A stretch of DNA of 64,000 nucleotides. It comes from Formicarius rufipectus. Taxonomy: Eukaryota; Chordata; Aves; Passeriformes; Formicariidae. The notes under the pieces are model-generated. The model worked only from the letters and a program-made list of their open reading frames with translations, searched no databases and was not told the origin of the DNA. A program made the position numbers and the translations under genes. This document shows, piece after piece, positions 1-11,000 of this stretch (position 1 is the first letter of the stretch; every line of letters begins with the position of its first letter). The DNA lies in the NCBI GenBank assembly GCA_013399695.1, contig VXAU01001865.1, positions 620,001 to 684,000 on the forward strand, read 5' to 3'.

Positions 1-856
1 TGTGCAATAACAGGTTAGCTTATGTAGAAATATAGATGTTCTAGGAAAAGTTAACCAAGTAGCAAAGATGGTTATGAACAGTTTTAGTGTGCAAGAAAAA
101 GAAACAGTTGTCAAGTCCAGGTTTTGGGATGTCAGAGGGATTTACACAATGGCAGATTTTCCTTTCATATCTGTAGAGATCAGAGTTTGCACAACATTTT
201 TCTGAATTCATGCAAACATAGCATCTTTTCATACAATCTCTTCTCTTCTGCTGTTTATCACATTTAAAACCATTCATAGCCCTTTCAAACCTAGCAGTAG
301 CTATTACTAAATACTGCTCTTCTCTGATACTGCTAGGAAGCTCCCCTGGAAAGAAACATAAACATCCTTTCTATTAAGCAGCAATTATGAAAATACACAT
401 TTTTATGCAGTTCTAAAATTCCACAGCTGCTATGATTCTGCAATGCTTAGGAATTTTCAGCCCAGCGAACAGAATGCTGGTTTTCCCTCTAAGTGAGGGG
501 GGAACAGGAAAAAAAAAAAAGGAAAGATCACATCCTTACACTCAAAGCATATTTTTAATCATGAAGTGATTAAACTGAACACCTACATACAAACCAGAAG
601 TTGCTTCAAGTGCAGTGGCAAGCCAGCACACACACCAAGGGAAGCCCAGGTCCAACCTGGACTCAAAAACCTGCATTAACACATATTGCCAGCATCTACC
701 TGCACCAGGGCAAGACAAATCTTCACTTGACCAGTTTAGTTCTTCTGTATTCCAAAGAACAGATCACAGCTGAACTGCAGCATGATGAAACCATAAGATA
801 GAAGTATTGTCAGAAACACTTGCAATGAGAAGTATCCACTTGGCATTTCCACATAC
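1..856. other. Left flank, probable STK31 intron sequence
   Basis: No exon with convincing splice sites and protein similarity was found here. It lies 3' of the last recognisable STK31 exon remnant on the minus strand, so it should correspond to an intron of that broken gene. A 78-codon cysteine-rich minus-strand reading frame at 41-277 is described among the findings; no family was recognised for it. Confidence 0.4.
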
Positions 857-999
857 CTGAAGTTCTCATTTCAGCTCTTGAAACTTCAGGTCTCGTTTCT
901 TCTGCCTCTGAAAGAGATTTACATTCTCCCTTCTGAGAAATTCTTTCACTTTGGACAGCTTCTGATCTGGTCTTAATTGTGCCAAGCTGGTGTATGGCA
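857..999 (-). pseudogene. STK31: STK31 coiled-coil exon remnant with stop
   Basis: The acceptor (pyrimidine tract then TTCTTAG) and the donor (CTTCAG then GTATGT) are both strong. Reading from the third base gives SLAQLRPDQKL followed by a lysine/glutamate-rich helix, which matches the start of the STK31 coiled coil. A TGA at 866-868 interrupts the frame four codons before the donor, where the human protein continues. A second frame is open throughout but shows no similarity to the family. Confidence 0.8.
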
Positions 1000-1922
1000 C
1001 TAAGAAAGAAACTAGAACATTTTCCTTTCAAAAATTAATTAAGAGGAATTAATTTTTTAAATTACTCAATTTGCTGTTAATCCTTTCTGTGTTTTGCCCA
1101 TCACTAAAAGTTTTTTCCTCCAAAAAACTTCTTACAATACACACTTCAAATTCCAGACCCAAGAAGGTCAAGGTCCATTGTAACTCAGATCTCCTATCTA
1201 ATAAATAAGCCAAAACACTTCAGGATTAGTGTTGGGATCTATACCCTGGACGTTGTTTTTGTAACAGAGAAGAGTGGTGTAAAGCCATCTGCCTCCAAGT
1301 ACTGTCACAATACACTACCAAATCTCCACTAGACCCCACATCAGTTCCATCCTCACCTGCATGGCTTTGGTTACATCCCAGCTTGTTTCCTCCTCAGGCA
1401 TACCACCCCAACAATGCCTGTGATGTGCAAAATACACAAAAATGGAATAACGAATCTCCTGACTGCCTCCTGCTCAGGTCAGTCAGGACAGCTTTATACA
1501 CAAAAATATCTCAACACTGTGTGCCAGAAGGAAAAAAACTCCCTTCCTTTTTTAAAAATCGGATTCATATCATATCTGTAACTCCAAAAGCAGGGCAGAT
1601 CGGAGTATCAAAATAATTCAGGATGAGTCACTTTACTATAAAGTTAGACTATTTCAAAGAGCATCTCATTTCATATTAGTATATGTTGACAGCATAGACT
1701 TGCCCGAATGATCTAACTGTAAAACAGACTTGGGTACTGTGCAGGTATGTGGGAGGCCATGTCTTCAGGTGGTTTATTAAAATGTTCAAGAAGCTCAAAT
1801 TATGGAACACTTTGAAATTCTAAATAAGTTCTTTTGGAGAACATTATACTTTTTACACCATCTCAACTTTCTGAAGGCCGAGTAAGATTTTTCCCACCCA
1901 CAAACGTTTTCCTCAGCAGCCT

Positions 1923-1945
1923 GTTGCCATGGCAATCCTAGCAAC
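1923..1945. promoter_or_regulatory. RFX X-box-like motif
   Basis: The sequence GTTGCCATGGCAAT is a near-perfect inverted X-box (GTNRCC, 0-3 spacer, RGYAAC), followed at once by CCTAGCAAC, a second half site. RFX factors bind such sites at ciliary and testis genes. Here it sits inside an STK31 intron. Occupancy and function are not shown by the sequence. Confidence 0.4.
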
Positions 1946-2610
1946 TGCAGGATAAGTCTCTTTAAAAAGATTTCTGACAACAACTGTATCTGCCAACTTA
2001 CCACCACCTCTTGTCAACGTAATTACAAGCTGAAGACAAACAATTATCCCCTGACACTTGCTTCAAACCGGGATTGCTGGCTTTATTTCTTACGAGCACA
2101 CATTGTTACATTCCCACACAAATAAATCACCATAATATGTCTGTCCTGTTAGGTAAGTGTACTTTTACAATGCATATTTGTGTCCAGTGAGTTTTTAATA
2201 GAGGTAAAGAGGGGATACCTTCAAAAAGCCTCAAGGACAAACCTATGGGAATTACACGGATGCTAAAACAAGCAACACTGCACTGCCTATCACTGCAAAA
2301 TCTGCTAAGAGGCCTGATGTCCTGCAACCTTCATTTTCAATTAAGCTTTCTGGTATCTTCTCCTCTACTTAAAAGCTGCTACCCCTTTCTTCTTTTCAAA
2401 ATCTCGCATTAAGGTACATAAGAACAGTCTGTCTCTCAAAATCAAGTGAGGAAAAGCTAGCTTTCCAACCAGCAACATTACTAATGCATAGTTTTCCATC
2501 GTTTAATGTCCTAATTCCCACTGCCACAGCACGCACACAGGTATTTCCTTTCCATTGAGTACTTGATGATGAAAACAGAGGAATTTAAGTTTGTATTTTT
2601 TGATACTCAC

Positions 2611-2756
2611 TTCCATCTCCTCATACACACCCATCCCAGCAACTAAGCTAATCAGATCACTCATAAAAAGTTGCCCTATGACATTCCACGGGATTACTTT
2701 GGGCCAAATATATGGTTTCCAGTAAAATTCTGACTCCCTGAGCTATCATCAATAGC
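2611..2756 (-). pseudogene. STK31: STK31 exon remnant, 3' part beyond the CR1
   Basis: After the CR1, similarity to the exon resumes on the minus strand with QNFTGNHIFGPK, matching human ENDAGNLITFPK, then a stop (TAA at 2694-2696) where human has glutamate. Degenerate similarity continues briefly (GNFL against GDFNL). A good donor, GTGAGT, closes the segment at 2611. This is therefore the 3' piece of the exon whose 5' piece is at 3456-3762. Confidence 0.7.
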
Positions 2757-3455
2757 AAAAGGAGGGACAAGGAAAACTTCCATTCTTTATTGGACATGGT
2801 AGGGAACCTAGTTATCCAAGATGAGGATGGGGTATTTAATACCTTTACCTCAGTTTTCAACAGAGAGACAGGCTATCCTGGGGACAACTGGCTTCTGGAG
2901 CTTGTAGACAGAGATAAGAAGCTGAATAACCCCCCTGTAATCTAGGAGGAAACAGTCACTGATCTGCTGAGCCACTTGGATCCTCATAAGTCTATGGGAT
3001 CAGATGGAATTCATCCAAGGGTGATGAGGGAGCTGGTGGAAGAGCTCACCAAGCTGCTCTCCATGATTTATCATCAATTCTGGCTCACTGTGGAGGTCCC
3101 AGGTGACTGGAAGTTGGGCAACATTGATCCACTGATCCACAAAAAGAGCCAGAAGGAGGATCTGGGAAACTACAGGCCAGCCAGCCTGACCTCAGTGCCT
3201 GGCGAGGCTGGGGAGCTCTGCCAGGGGAGGTTTGGGTTGGATGTTAGGAAGCAATTCTTTACAGAGAGGGCAATCAGGCATTGGAATGGGCTGCTCAGGG
3301 AAGCGGTGGATTCTCTGTCCCTGAAGGTTTTTAAGATGAGACTGGATGTGGCACTCAGTGTCATGGTCTAATAACTGCAGTGGTAGTGGATCAAAGATCA
3401 GACTTGAGGATCTCAGAGGTCTTTTCCAATCTGGCTGATTTTATGATTCTGTGAT
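2757..3455 (+). mobile_element. CR1 LINE, internally deleted, inside STK31 exon
   Basis: The plus strand encodes a degraded piece of CR1 reverse transcriptase ([16 protein letters not shown] is typical of the family), then jumps to the CR1 3' region ([20 protein letters not shown]). The 3' end is the terminal repeat ATTTTATGATTCTGTGATT near 3440-3455. An in-frame stop precedes the domain at about 2943 and the middle of the ORF is deleted, so the copy is dead. Both flanks match neighbouring parts of one STK31 exon, so the element landed in coding sequence. The 5' boundary is approximate. Confidence 0.88.
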
Positions 3456-3762
3456 TAGCTACTTTGTTAGAGTATCCTCTTTGGGTGCTCTATAGCTTTT
3501 CATCAGACCTGTTTCTCTGCTGTAGAACTGAAAATTTGTTTTGCAGTGTTAGTTTTGTGTGACAGCTACTTTTCTCTTCCACATCTTTAGTGTTTCCCAG
3601 AAATGTGATTTTTTTCAACAAACCCTACCTTGACCACCTCTCCTTCAATATCTACTTTTTTGTATTCTGCCTGGGCAGCAATGATACCATCTTTATGCTT
3701 GGCTTCATGATGTATTTTTAATTCTTTTTCAAAAGCTAGCCTGCTAAAAAACTTCCTCCTTT
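3456..3762 (-). pseudogene. STK31: STK31 post-Tudor exon remnant with frameshifts
   Basis: The acceptor is TTTTATTTTAG at 3763-3772. The segment reads LAFEKELKI, then KDGIIAAQAEYKKVDI, then GFVEK, matching human LIFEKEIKM, EDGTVIAQAEYGSVDI and GFAEK. The upstream part (GGSFLAG) lies in another frame, implying a one-base change near 3740. Similarity shifts frame again near 3590 (TKDVEEK against TDICEEK) and runs on to QRGYSNKV at the CR1 edge. The segment is open only piecewise, so it cannot encode the whole exon. Confidence 0.82.
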
Positions 3763-5330
3763 CTAAAATAAAAATACAATGAACTTGTGTACTGAAAACT
3801 CAGAATATTTTAGCTGAAATCTGCTGGTTTTCCTCTGAGAAAAAGGCAACATGTTTAAGATTTGGACAGCTAAATCTTACATTTAACACATTTATTCTGA
3901 AACAATGCCATTTTCTGTGTAACTATAATTGTACCTGACCTAATCAGTGTCAGTGTCAGACTGGACTTCAACACCAACAGTTCTGCCTCAATATTCAGCC
4001 TTGAAGAATTCAATATTACAAGTGACTGAAGTCCAAGATCACATCAACTCTCAATAGAAGCTGGCAACTGGGTTACCCAATTGTTTTAGAGGACAATAGG
4101 CCAACTATTTAACAGTATTATACAAGAAAACAAGAAAAATTTGAATGATTACATTATTAGCTTTTCATTAAGTGGCCCAGAAGATGATACAGAACACAGC
4201 AAAAAATAAATATTATGTGTACCTGCCTAATAGAAATCTACTTTACTGAAACTATTCTTTTAGAAAATGGGAAATGCCAGAATTGGCAGATAAGTTTCAT
4301 CAAAGATAAACAGTTTCGAAAGACTGGAGAATGTACTCAAGATCTTTGCAAGACATCTGGGAGAAAGTTACCTTTCACTGACAGGGTTTTCTTCTTTTTT
4401 CCCTGTCATTTCTGAAAACAAGATGTTTTTGTTGAAAATTAAGAATGGAAGGTCATGGAAGCTACACAAAGAAAGTGGGTAAAGCTTCAACTCAAACAAT
4501 AACTATTATTTAAAGGGAAAAAAAAAAAAGAAAAAAAAGCCAACACAAAGCCTCAGGAAATTGGCAACAGAGATTTTCATCTGTTTTAAGAAATAACATT
4601 TAGCAATGTCAATAGGGCCACGAGGGCTCTTGGGATCATCTTCTATATGATAGACAAGGCAAGCTGGACAGATGCTTCCTGTCTCTGCCTCTTCCAGCAA
4701 CATCTGCTCCCAAGCCACTGGCTAGAGAAGCACGGGTAGTGCCAGTGACCATCCTTGAAGAGGCATGCTGTGAGGACTGTAAAAGCTGTACCAAAAAATG
4801 AGACTATGACTAGTAAAACTTGTCCAAGGGTCACCAGTCCTGTTGCCATCAGCTCCTGAGCCTTTCATGTTCAGTGTTGGCCAGGAACAACAGGGTTCCT
4901 ATTCTCACCTGCTATTTCCTCTCTTGACCAAAAGTTTGCACAGCACTAAGGCATTGAAGCAGCTCACAGATGTAAGTGAATTTATCACAGGTTCTGTGAC
5001 CAAGGGAGGTATGCTTTTTATCTAAAGGGAAAGAAACCAAGGTACTTTGTTTCCTTAGTGCCAGAAAGAACTTGGGTCAGACAGAAATAGACCTGAGGCT
5101 CTGAAGATTGCAAAAGCATACTCTAAAAATCACCTCCCCAGCACAACCTGAACCATTTTTGACAAAATAACGCAATTTCTAGAGTAGGTTCACAGCAACA
5201 GATCAGACAGTCCTTCCCAGCATGACCTGCCATCACAGTTAAATAGAAGACTCCAAGGAACACTGTGCTACTATTTGGAAGCATCTGCTACAGGTCAAAA
5301 AATATATATTATAAAAAATCCACTACTCAC

Positions 5331-5560
5331 CTGGTCACACATGTTTAAGTTTTGCTCAGCTGGTTTCTGCAGGGCGCAGAGTCTCTACTTCTCATAAACA
5401 CTAAAACATTGCAAGTTTGGTGGACTTTTACCTATGTTTGGTGTATTCAAAATTTAAATTTTTCCACAGTCAATGTACAATACCTGACACTGCATAATGA
5501 GAGAAAACATAAATCAGCTGAGGTTTTATACAAACATCCTATAGAAATGTGCACTAACTA
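5331..5560 (-). pseudogene. STK31: STK31 Tudor-domain exon remnant
   Basis: This holds the Tudor core. QCQVLYIDCGK matches human KCLVRYIDYGN, and downstream SVYEK-stop-RLCAL matches SVAKKYKLWGL with tyrosine changed to TAG at 5385-5387. The end, CDQ followed by GTGAGT, matches the human FDQ exon end. Upstream FL-stop-DVC corresponds to FSEDQC but in a different frame, so at least one frameshift and two stops are present. The acceptor TTACATTATAG is intact. Confidence 0.8.
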
Positions 5561-6425
5561 CTATAATGTAAGCATGCTGCAGAGAGCAAAATCTTCTTTA
5601 CTAAGCCCAGCTACACATCAGAGGAAGGAACTGAGTTAGAGAAAACATTGGTATCTGTCTAAAATCTTGGTGACAAAACTTTAAGTAACAAAACAGATCT
5701 CTGCTGGCAATATTTTTTATCTAAAGGCTACAACTACGAAGTAATATAGAAGGCAATCTTCATTGCCAGATACGTAATCTAATGTTCCCATACCAAACAG
5801 TCTGCCTAGAAATGACCATTTAAAATAGGAACTATTAGCCCTCTGTATCAATCTCCTGATGCTGAGTAGCAGCTCTTTCAGGTCATTTCCATCAGTGCCA
5901 AAAGCTGCCATCACCCTTTGTATGCCTGTCATAGAACTGCTACTAAATAAGTCCTTGTTATCTTCTCAAGAGTATTTTATCCAGTCCATTCAACATTACA
6001 GGTTTCTAAAAGATCTTTCACACTCCTTGAGATAGAGCAAAGAACCACTCTTCAAAAAAACCCTTATTTTTATATTTTAATATTTTATATTTATATTTAC
6101 TCTCTTGTTAAAGAAAAACCTATGATGTATATTAGACAAACAAAGAAAATTTAGCATTCTGTATATTCCCTTCTTGTTACATTTCCTGAGTGTTAAAAAA
6201 ACTCAAAACAATATTTCCATAATTTTACTTAAGTATGAAGTCCAGTAAGACTTGCTCACAAAAGTAAGTGTTTTCTCTAGGAGAGCCAACAGCTCTTAAG
6301 AACTTAGACAACATAACTCACAGCATAATCAAAGGTAAAGAAAATACCTTAAACAGTGGTTGAATAGAATTAAAGCTTTTATATCCAGGTGAAAAACAAA
6401 CTCCAAATATACACAAACTACTTAC

Positions 6426-6521
6426 CTTACTAAAATCAGATTTGCCAAAACTGCATTAGTCCAAGGACAAACTTCACTCATGGCACAACTTATTTTCGAA
6501 ATCTCATTGCATCTACTGATA
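6426..6521 (-). pseudogene. STK31: STK31 pre-Tudor exon remnant
   Basis: The minus strand reads SISRCNEISKISCAMSEVCP, then AVLANL, against human SINRNKDIMKIGCSLSEVCP and SVLGNL. This is the best-preserved STK31 segment and is open in one frame. The donor is AAGGTAAGT at 6421-6427. The acceptor, inferred from the homology start, is the AG just above 6521 and is preceded by a pyrimidine-poor stretch. Confidence 0.82.
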
Positions 6522-7890
6522 CTCAAAGTGTGGAGAGAGCATTTTTGTTATTAACTCTCATTTTTAATAGGTGCTTGATGGCTTATAACAGCCAAAAATT
6601 AAATTAAAACAGTCTCACAGCTGTTGAGACAAGTAATGCCCCACCTTAAGCTTTCAGTCTTCATGATTTTATTTCATTTGCAAACCTGCTCTCATTTTCT
6701 TCCAAGAATTAATGAAACAGATCAGGGCAGGCAACATATCTCAGAGTAATAGTTTGCAATGAACAACTTTAACAGTTTAATTACCATGTAGCTTTATGCA
6801 GATCTTACTTACCAATCCTTCCTCACAAATGTTAGTGTGTCTGTGGTATCTGTTTTCTTTCTCCCCTTAAGAAAAGGAGACAACAGCTCTGCCATATCCC
6901 TTGTTCTCTTTACATACAAGACTTGGGTTTTACTTTGGCTGAGAGATGCAGAGTTTTCCAGTCACAGTTTGGTGTATGAACCAGGGCAATTCTAGTAACA
7001 CGGCTTTTGGTAAACACCAGTCTACTCACAGCTCAAAGGAAAGGACCCAGAGCTCAGAACTGGAATGAAAACACTTGTGCAGCCAAACATTTTGTTACCC
7101 TAGAATCACACTCTTCTGTGCATAACAATATTAAATAAAACACTGCAACTGAGTTTTAGAATGCCAGGAGGAGAATTATGTATGACTATTGCATCTAAAA
7201 AACCTTTTATTATAAAAAGTTATTCCATAAACAGAATTTGTAGAGTTTGGTCCCCTTCCCCAAATTCCTATGGGGGACATGACAAGGAGCATTACCTCCA
7301 CCAAAGCCACACAGATATTGACCAGTATGTGCACACCAATTATCCAGCGGACCAAACAGTAGAGCCCAGCTGTGGTACTCCTTCTCGATTATCCCCTCTC
7401 CCTGCTGCACCCCCCATGTTAAAGACAAATATTAATTGAGGTCTTTTACTTGCTCTCCCCTTCTCCTCCATCCAGCATCCTCTCACACAACTACACAAAA
7501 ATTGACCGTTTTAGGGTAGGAGATCCACTCCCAACTGGGTTCCAGCTGCCTCCTACAGTATTCTTCAATCAACAGCAAATGTTTTCGTTATCAATTTATT
7601 GATTTTTTTTTGCCTACAAAATATTCAAGAAAGCATAGCTACAAACGTACTTGTCCATCATGTGTTCCCTGGGTAAAAATTCTTTTTGACATTTCAGAAA
7701 AGAGTAACTGTTCAAAAGTTCCCTTTAAAAGGGGATAATCATACACGCAATTCTGAAATCTAAATTAAATTCTTTTTTCTTTTTCCAACACTAACTGCTA
7801 TCCTTTATTCTCACTTATACAGAAACTTGCTGGTGAGGGGAGAGATAAAATTAAACATCTCAGTTAAAATCAAATAGTTTTCTGAATTAC

Positions 7891-7935
7891 CCTGTGCCCA
7901 AAATGTTGCAACTTCTTCAACACAGCCGCCCACAA
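7891..7935 (-). pseudogene. STK31: STK31 N-terminal exon remnant at CR1 edge
   Basis: The minus strand reads VVGGCVEEVATFWAQ, matching human VVGSHIEDAVTFWAQ, followed by a donor GTAATT. Upstream sequence is replaced at 7936 by an antisense CR1 3' end, so the normal acceptor and first part of the exon are missing. The phase (one base left over) does not fit the next exon, which needs two; this suggests a lost base next to the donor. Confidence 0.72.
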
Positions 7936-8076
7936 CATGGAAGTGTTCAAGGTCAGATTGGATGGGGCTTTGAGAAACACGGCCTAGTGGAGACTGTCCT
8001 TGCCCATGACAGGGGGGTTAGAACTAGATAATCTTTAAGGGCCCTTCCAACACAAACCATTCTGTGATTCTATGAA
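7936..8076 (+). mobile_element. CR1 LINE 3' end
   Basis: The segment matches the CR1 3' region: a GTGTTCAAGGTCAGATTGGA block, a GGGGTTAGAACTAGATAAT block, and the terminal ATTCTGTGATTCTATGA at 8058-8076. It is severely 5' truncated. It abuts the STK31 N-terminal exon remnant directly. Confidence 0.85.
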
Positions 8077-11000
8077 CACCTTCAACTTGAGGGAAAGAAA
8101 AAACAATATTCTCAAGCATAAGATTATGTACTTGTTTGTTTCAAAAAACCACTTCACCTCTGTCATGCTCCATGTCTCTATCCATGACAACAGATTCTGA
8201 AGCATCACAAGACACCCACAGCGAACAGAGACAGCAAGGTTTCCTTCCCCAGGCCCATGGCAAGGGACGGTACAATGTGCCTGCCTTGCAGGCCCGTGTG
8301 GCTTGTCCCTGCGCTGAACATGCCACAGGGTCACAGCTGAGGGGGCTCCTGCGATCTCATCACCACACCCGGTGTTTGTCCCCAGCCTTTCTCCTCACTC
8401 TTCCAATATGCGCTCAGCCAGTATGTAACAGGATGGTCTGTTTGGAAGGGCGTAAAGCAATTCAAATAATGCCCTGTTTGCAAAGGTATCTATGCTGCTT
8501 TTGATGTGGAATAATGCTGAAACCAGTCTGACTCAGCAACCCCAAAGTTAAACACTCTGACAATGAGGTAAAGATTGTGGAAGAGCTAGTAAAGTGCCTG
8601 ATAAAGGAACAAACAAGTGATACTATTATAATTTATCTAAATATGCTGAACTGACACAGCTGCCTGGAGACATCTGACTGACAGTCAATCACTTTATATT
8701 ATGAAAGCCCAGTCCTACTTTTTAATGACTGGCAGGGTCTTCTAACATACCCCTTCTTGGAGTGTGTGTGGAGATTCCTTCCTTGAGTGGGGTTGCCCCT
8801 CAAGGTTACTCTTTGAGGCTGAGCAAAAGAGATTTGCCCATGCTCATTGGTATGGGTGAGTATAGCACCAATCTCTACTTAATATTTGTCTTTGCTAGCC
8901 TTAATATAATTGTTTCCATTTAATCAATATAATGTCTTTGATATTGCTTCAAAATAGTGCACTCTACTATACTAGTAGTTCCAGCTTTTACATTGTGTAA
9001 TAAATAATTCTGATAATTTTAGTTTAATCCTTATCATACTAAATAAGTTTTTTAATAAACATATCTGTTTTGCCATCCTTAACTCTGCAGGACAAAGGTG
9101 TACAAAGGCTCAAGTTCACCTGTATACTTCTATAGACATAAACCTTTAACAAAGTCAGTGACTAAGATTGGATTCAGCCCCAACTAGATTCCTTCCTCAG
9201 AAGGAATTCAGAAAGCAAGGGGGTCCTTTCTGCACCTTGAGACTCAGTGGGAGGGCTTGTCTGCTGAACTTTGTCTGAAGTTCCCATTCTGCCCTCAACA
9301 CAGTGTTATGCAGGCAACATGTTTTGGTTGAGTCTGAAACCTTCCCTAGGGAGGTGACTGAAGGAGACCATGGGATTAACATCCAGCCATGCCAGACAGC
9401 ATGGATACAGTGAGTGTAAAACCAGGGTGAAGCAAGTAACAACTCACTCTACCACAAGGCAAATGCTAAAGACTCCAAAGCAAGAGTAGCTCCAAAGCAA
9501 GATTTCTAGGCAGAAGTAGTATATTTAGTCACCAAAAAAACCCTCACAATAGGTACACCTATGCAAGGTCTTTTAGACTGTAAAACTTTTGTTGCAGTTT
9601 TCAATCATATTTGTGCTAAGAACAAATACCACCACTACCTGCAAAGTTGTCGTTTTTTTCTTAGGCCACATGGCTACAAACCACCTCTAGCGAGGAACCC
9701 ACAATGTACAGCCACAAGACCTGCCAGCTGGTTAATATGCACAGCATGCTGTAAAGACACTGACAGCTTGACAAAGTAACTCTGCACGGGTGCCTTACTG
9801 GTTGTGAATCCATACATTACATTCCCCTTCCTCCCACGCCTGAGACAGACAAACGTGGTTTGTATTTAGTATCAGAAACACACAGAATGGGAAGGAGTTC
9901 CTTGCCCTCCACTTAGGATCACTGACCCGTGTCCATTGTCACAAATAGCCAAGATACATCTAAGTCTTTTCATAGGATGACTAAAACTAGTGAAAAAATT
10001 CTGTTCTACACTCTAGGAGAGTCATAATTATGGCAAAATAATGATTTGAGAGCTAGTTATTTTAAAAATGAGACAGGCTAAAGCTTTGCCCAAGATCTAC
10101 ACAATTAGGCTTTAACGGCTTAGAGCACTCTTGTGTATGGCAACAAACCCTTTTCCTCATACCTGATTCCTTGGATTAGGGTCAGAAACAGTTAATGTGT
10201 CTGGCTGAAGGACCGATATACACCCACCCATAAATCATACAGATGAACGGTAACTTATCTGCTCCATGATATTTTGTTCAAAGTTCATGGCTGCTCTCAG
10301 GAAAACAAACCATCAATGAGCACCTGTTAAAATGAGCTCTTTATGCAATGAATCCTGTTAATGGCAAACACACCAGTGTTTGGTCTCTGCTTTTAATACT
10401 TTTAAAAAAAATCAGTTTGTAATAGACTTACAAAGAGATTTTTCAATAGAATTGGAGTTTGCAATTTGGATCTTACAAAATGATTTTTTTTTTAAGATAA
10501 ATTCAAATTTCACTTAAGACATTACATCAGTGTCCTTTTTTCACAGCCAGCAATATTGAGACACATTGCACATGATTTTTCATGTATAGATATAAATAAA
10601 ATTCCAGCAAAAACATATTCTGTGAATACCAAGAAGTCATAAGTATGCCTTCTAGTGAGGAAACTGAGTTTCTTTTCCTTGGACATCATTAGCATGAGTG
10701 AAAAGCGGCCAGAACTCCTAAGCAATATTTAAATGCAATTGATATTTTTATGATCCAGCCTGCTTTCCAACTAAAAAGGAATACCATAAAATAAATGTAA
10801 TAACTTTTTCACATCATTTAAGAGGAAACATTAAATAAGTTTAAGCACAGAATAATTTTTTTCATTACTTAAAATCATTTCATGATGAACAAGGTATAGT
10901 TGAGTAGGATTGAATTTGGTAGAGCTGACATTTAAAACTGACAAATATTTTCAACTCATAATATCAAAAAGAGCAAAATACATTATTTCCTAAAACTTAT

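Larger units (their letters stand above)
857..7935 (-). pseudogene. STK31: STK31 unitary pseudogene, N-terminal half
   Basis: STK31 is a testis-biased protein with an N-terminal Tudor domain, a central coiled coil and a C-terminal protein-kinase-like domain. Five exon remnants lie here in the correct order and orientation: 7891-7935, 6426-6521, 5331-5560, 2611-3762 (split by a CR1) and 857-999. Pieces compared with human STK31 from memory include VEEVATFWAQ, SEVCP, YIDCGK (Tudor YIDYGN), LAFEKELKI, AQAEY and DQKL. Synteny agrees: STK31 follows FAM221A on the same strand in human. Lesions include in-frame stops at 866-868, 2694-2696 and 5385-5387, frameshifts near 3740, near 3590 and inside the Tudor exon, and CR1 insertions at two exons. 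The kinase exons would be left of the window. The identification is firm; whether any transcript remains functional is inferred from the lesions. Confidence 0.85.

Noticed and set aside
1336..1445. Possible minus-strand exon ending GCCATGCAG then GTGAGG
   Set aside because: The splice sites are plausible, but no frame resembles the STK31 segment expected between the two neighbouring exons, so it may be a chance pseudo-exon.
4506..4849. Two overlapping minus-strand frames, one with a hydrophobic N-terminus, one containing CLVYHIEDD
   Set aside because: CLVYHI looked like a Tudor fragment, but the true STK31 Tudor exon is at 5331-5560 and this lies out of order. No splice sites support it.
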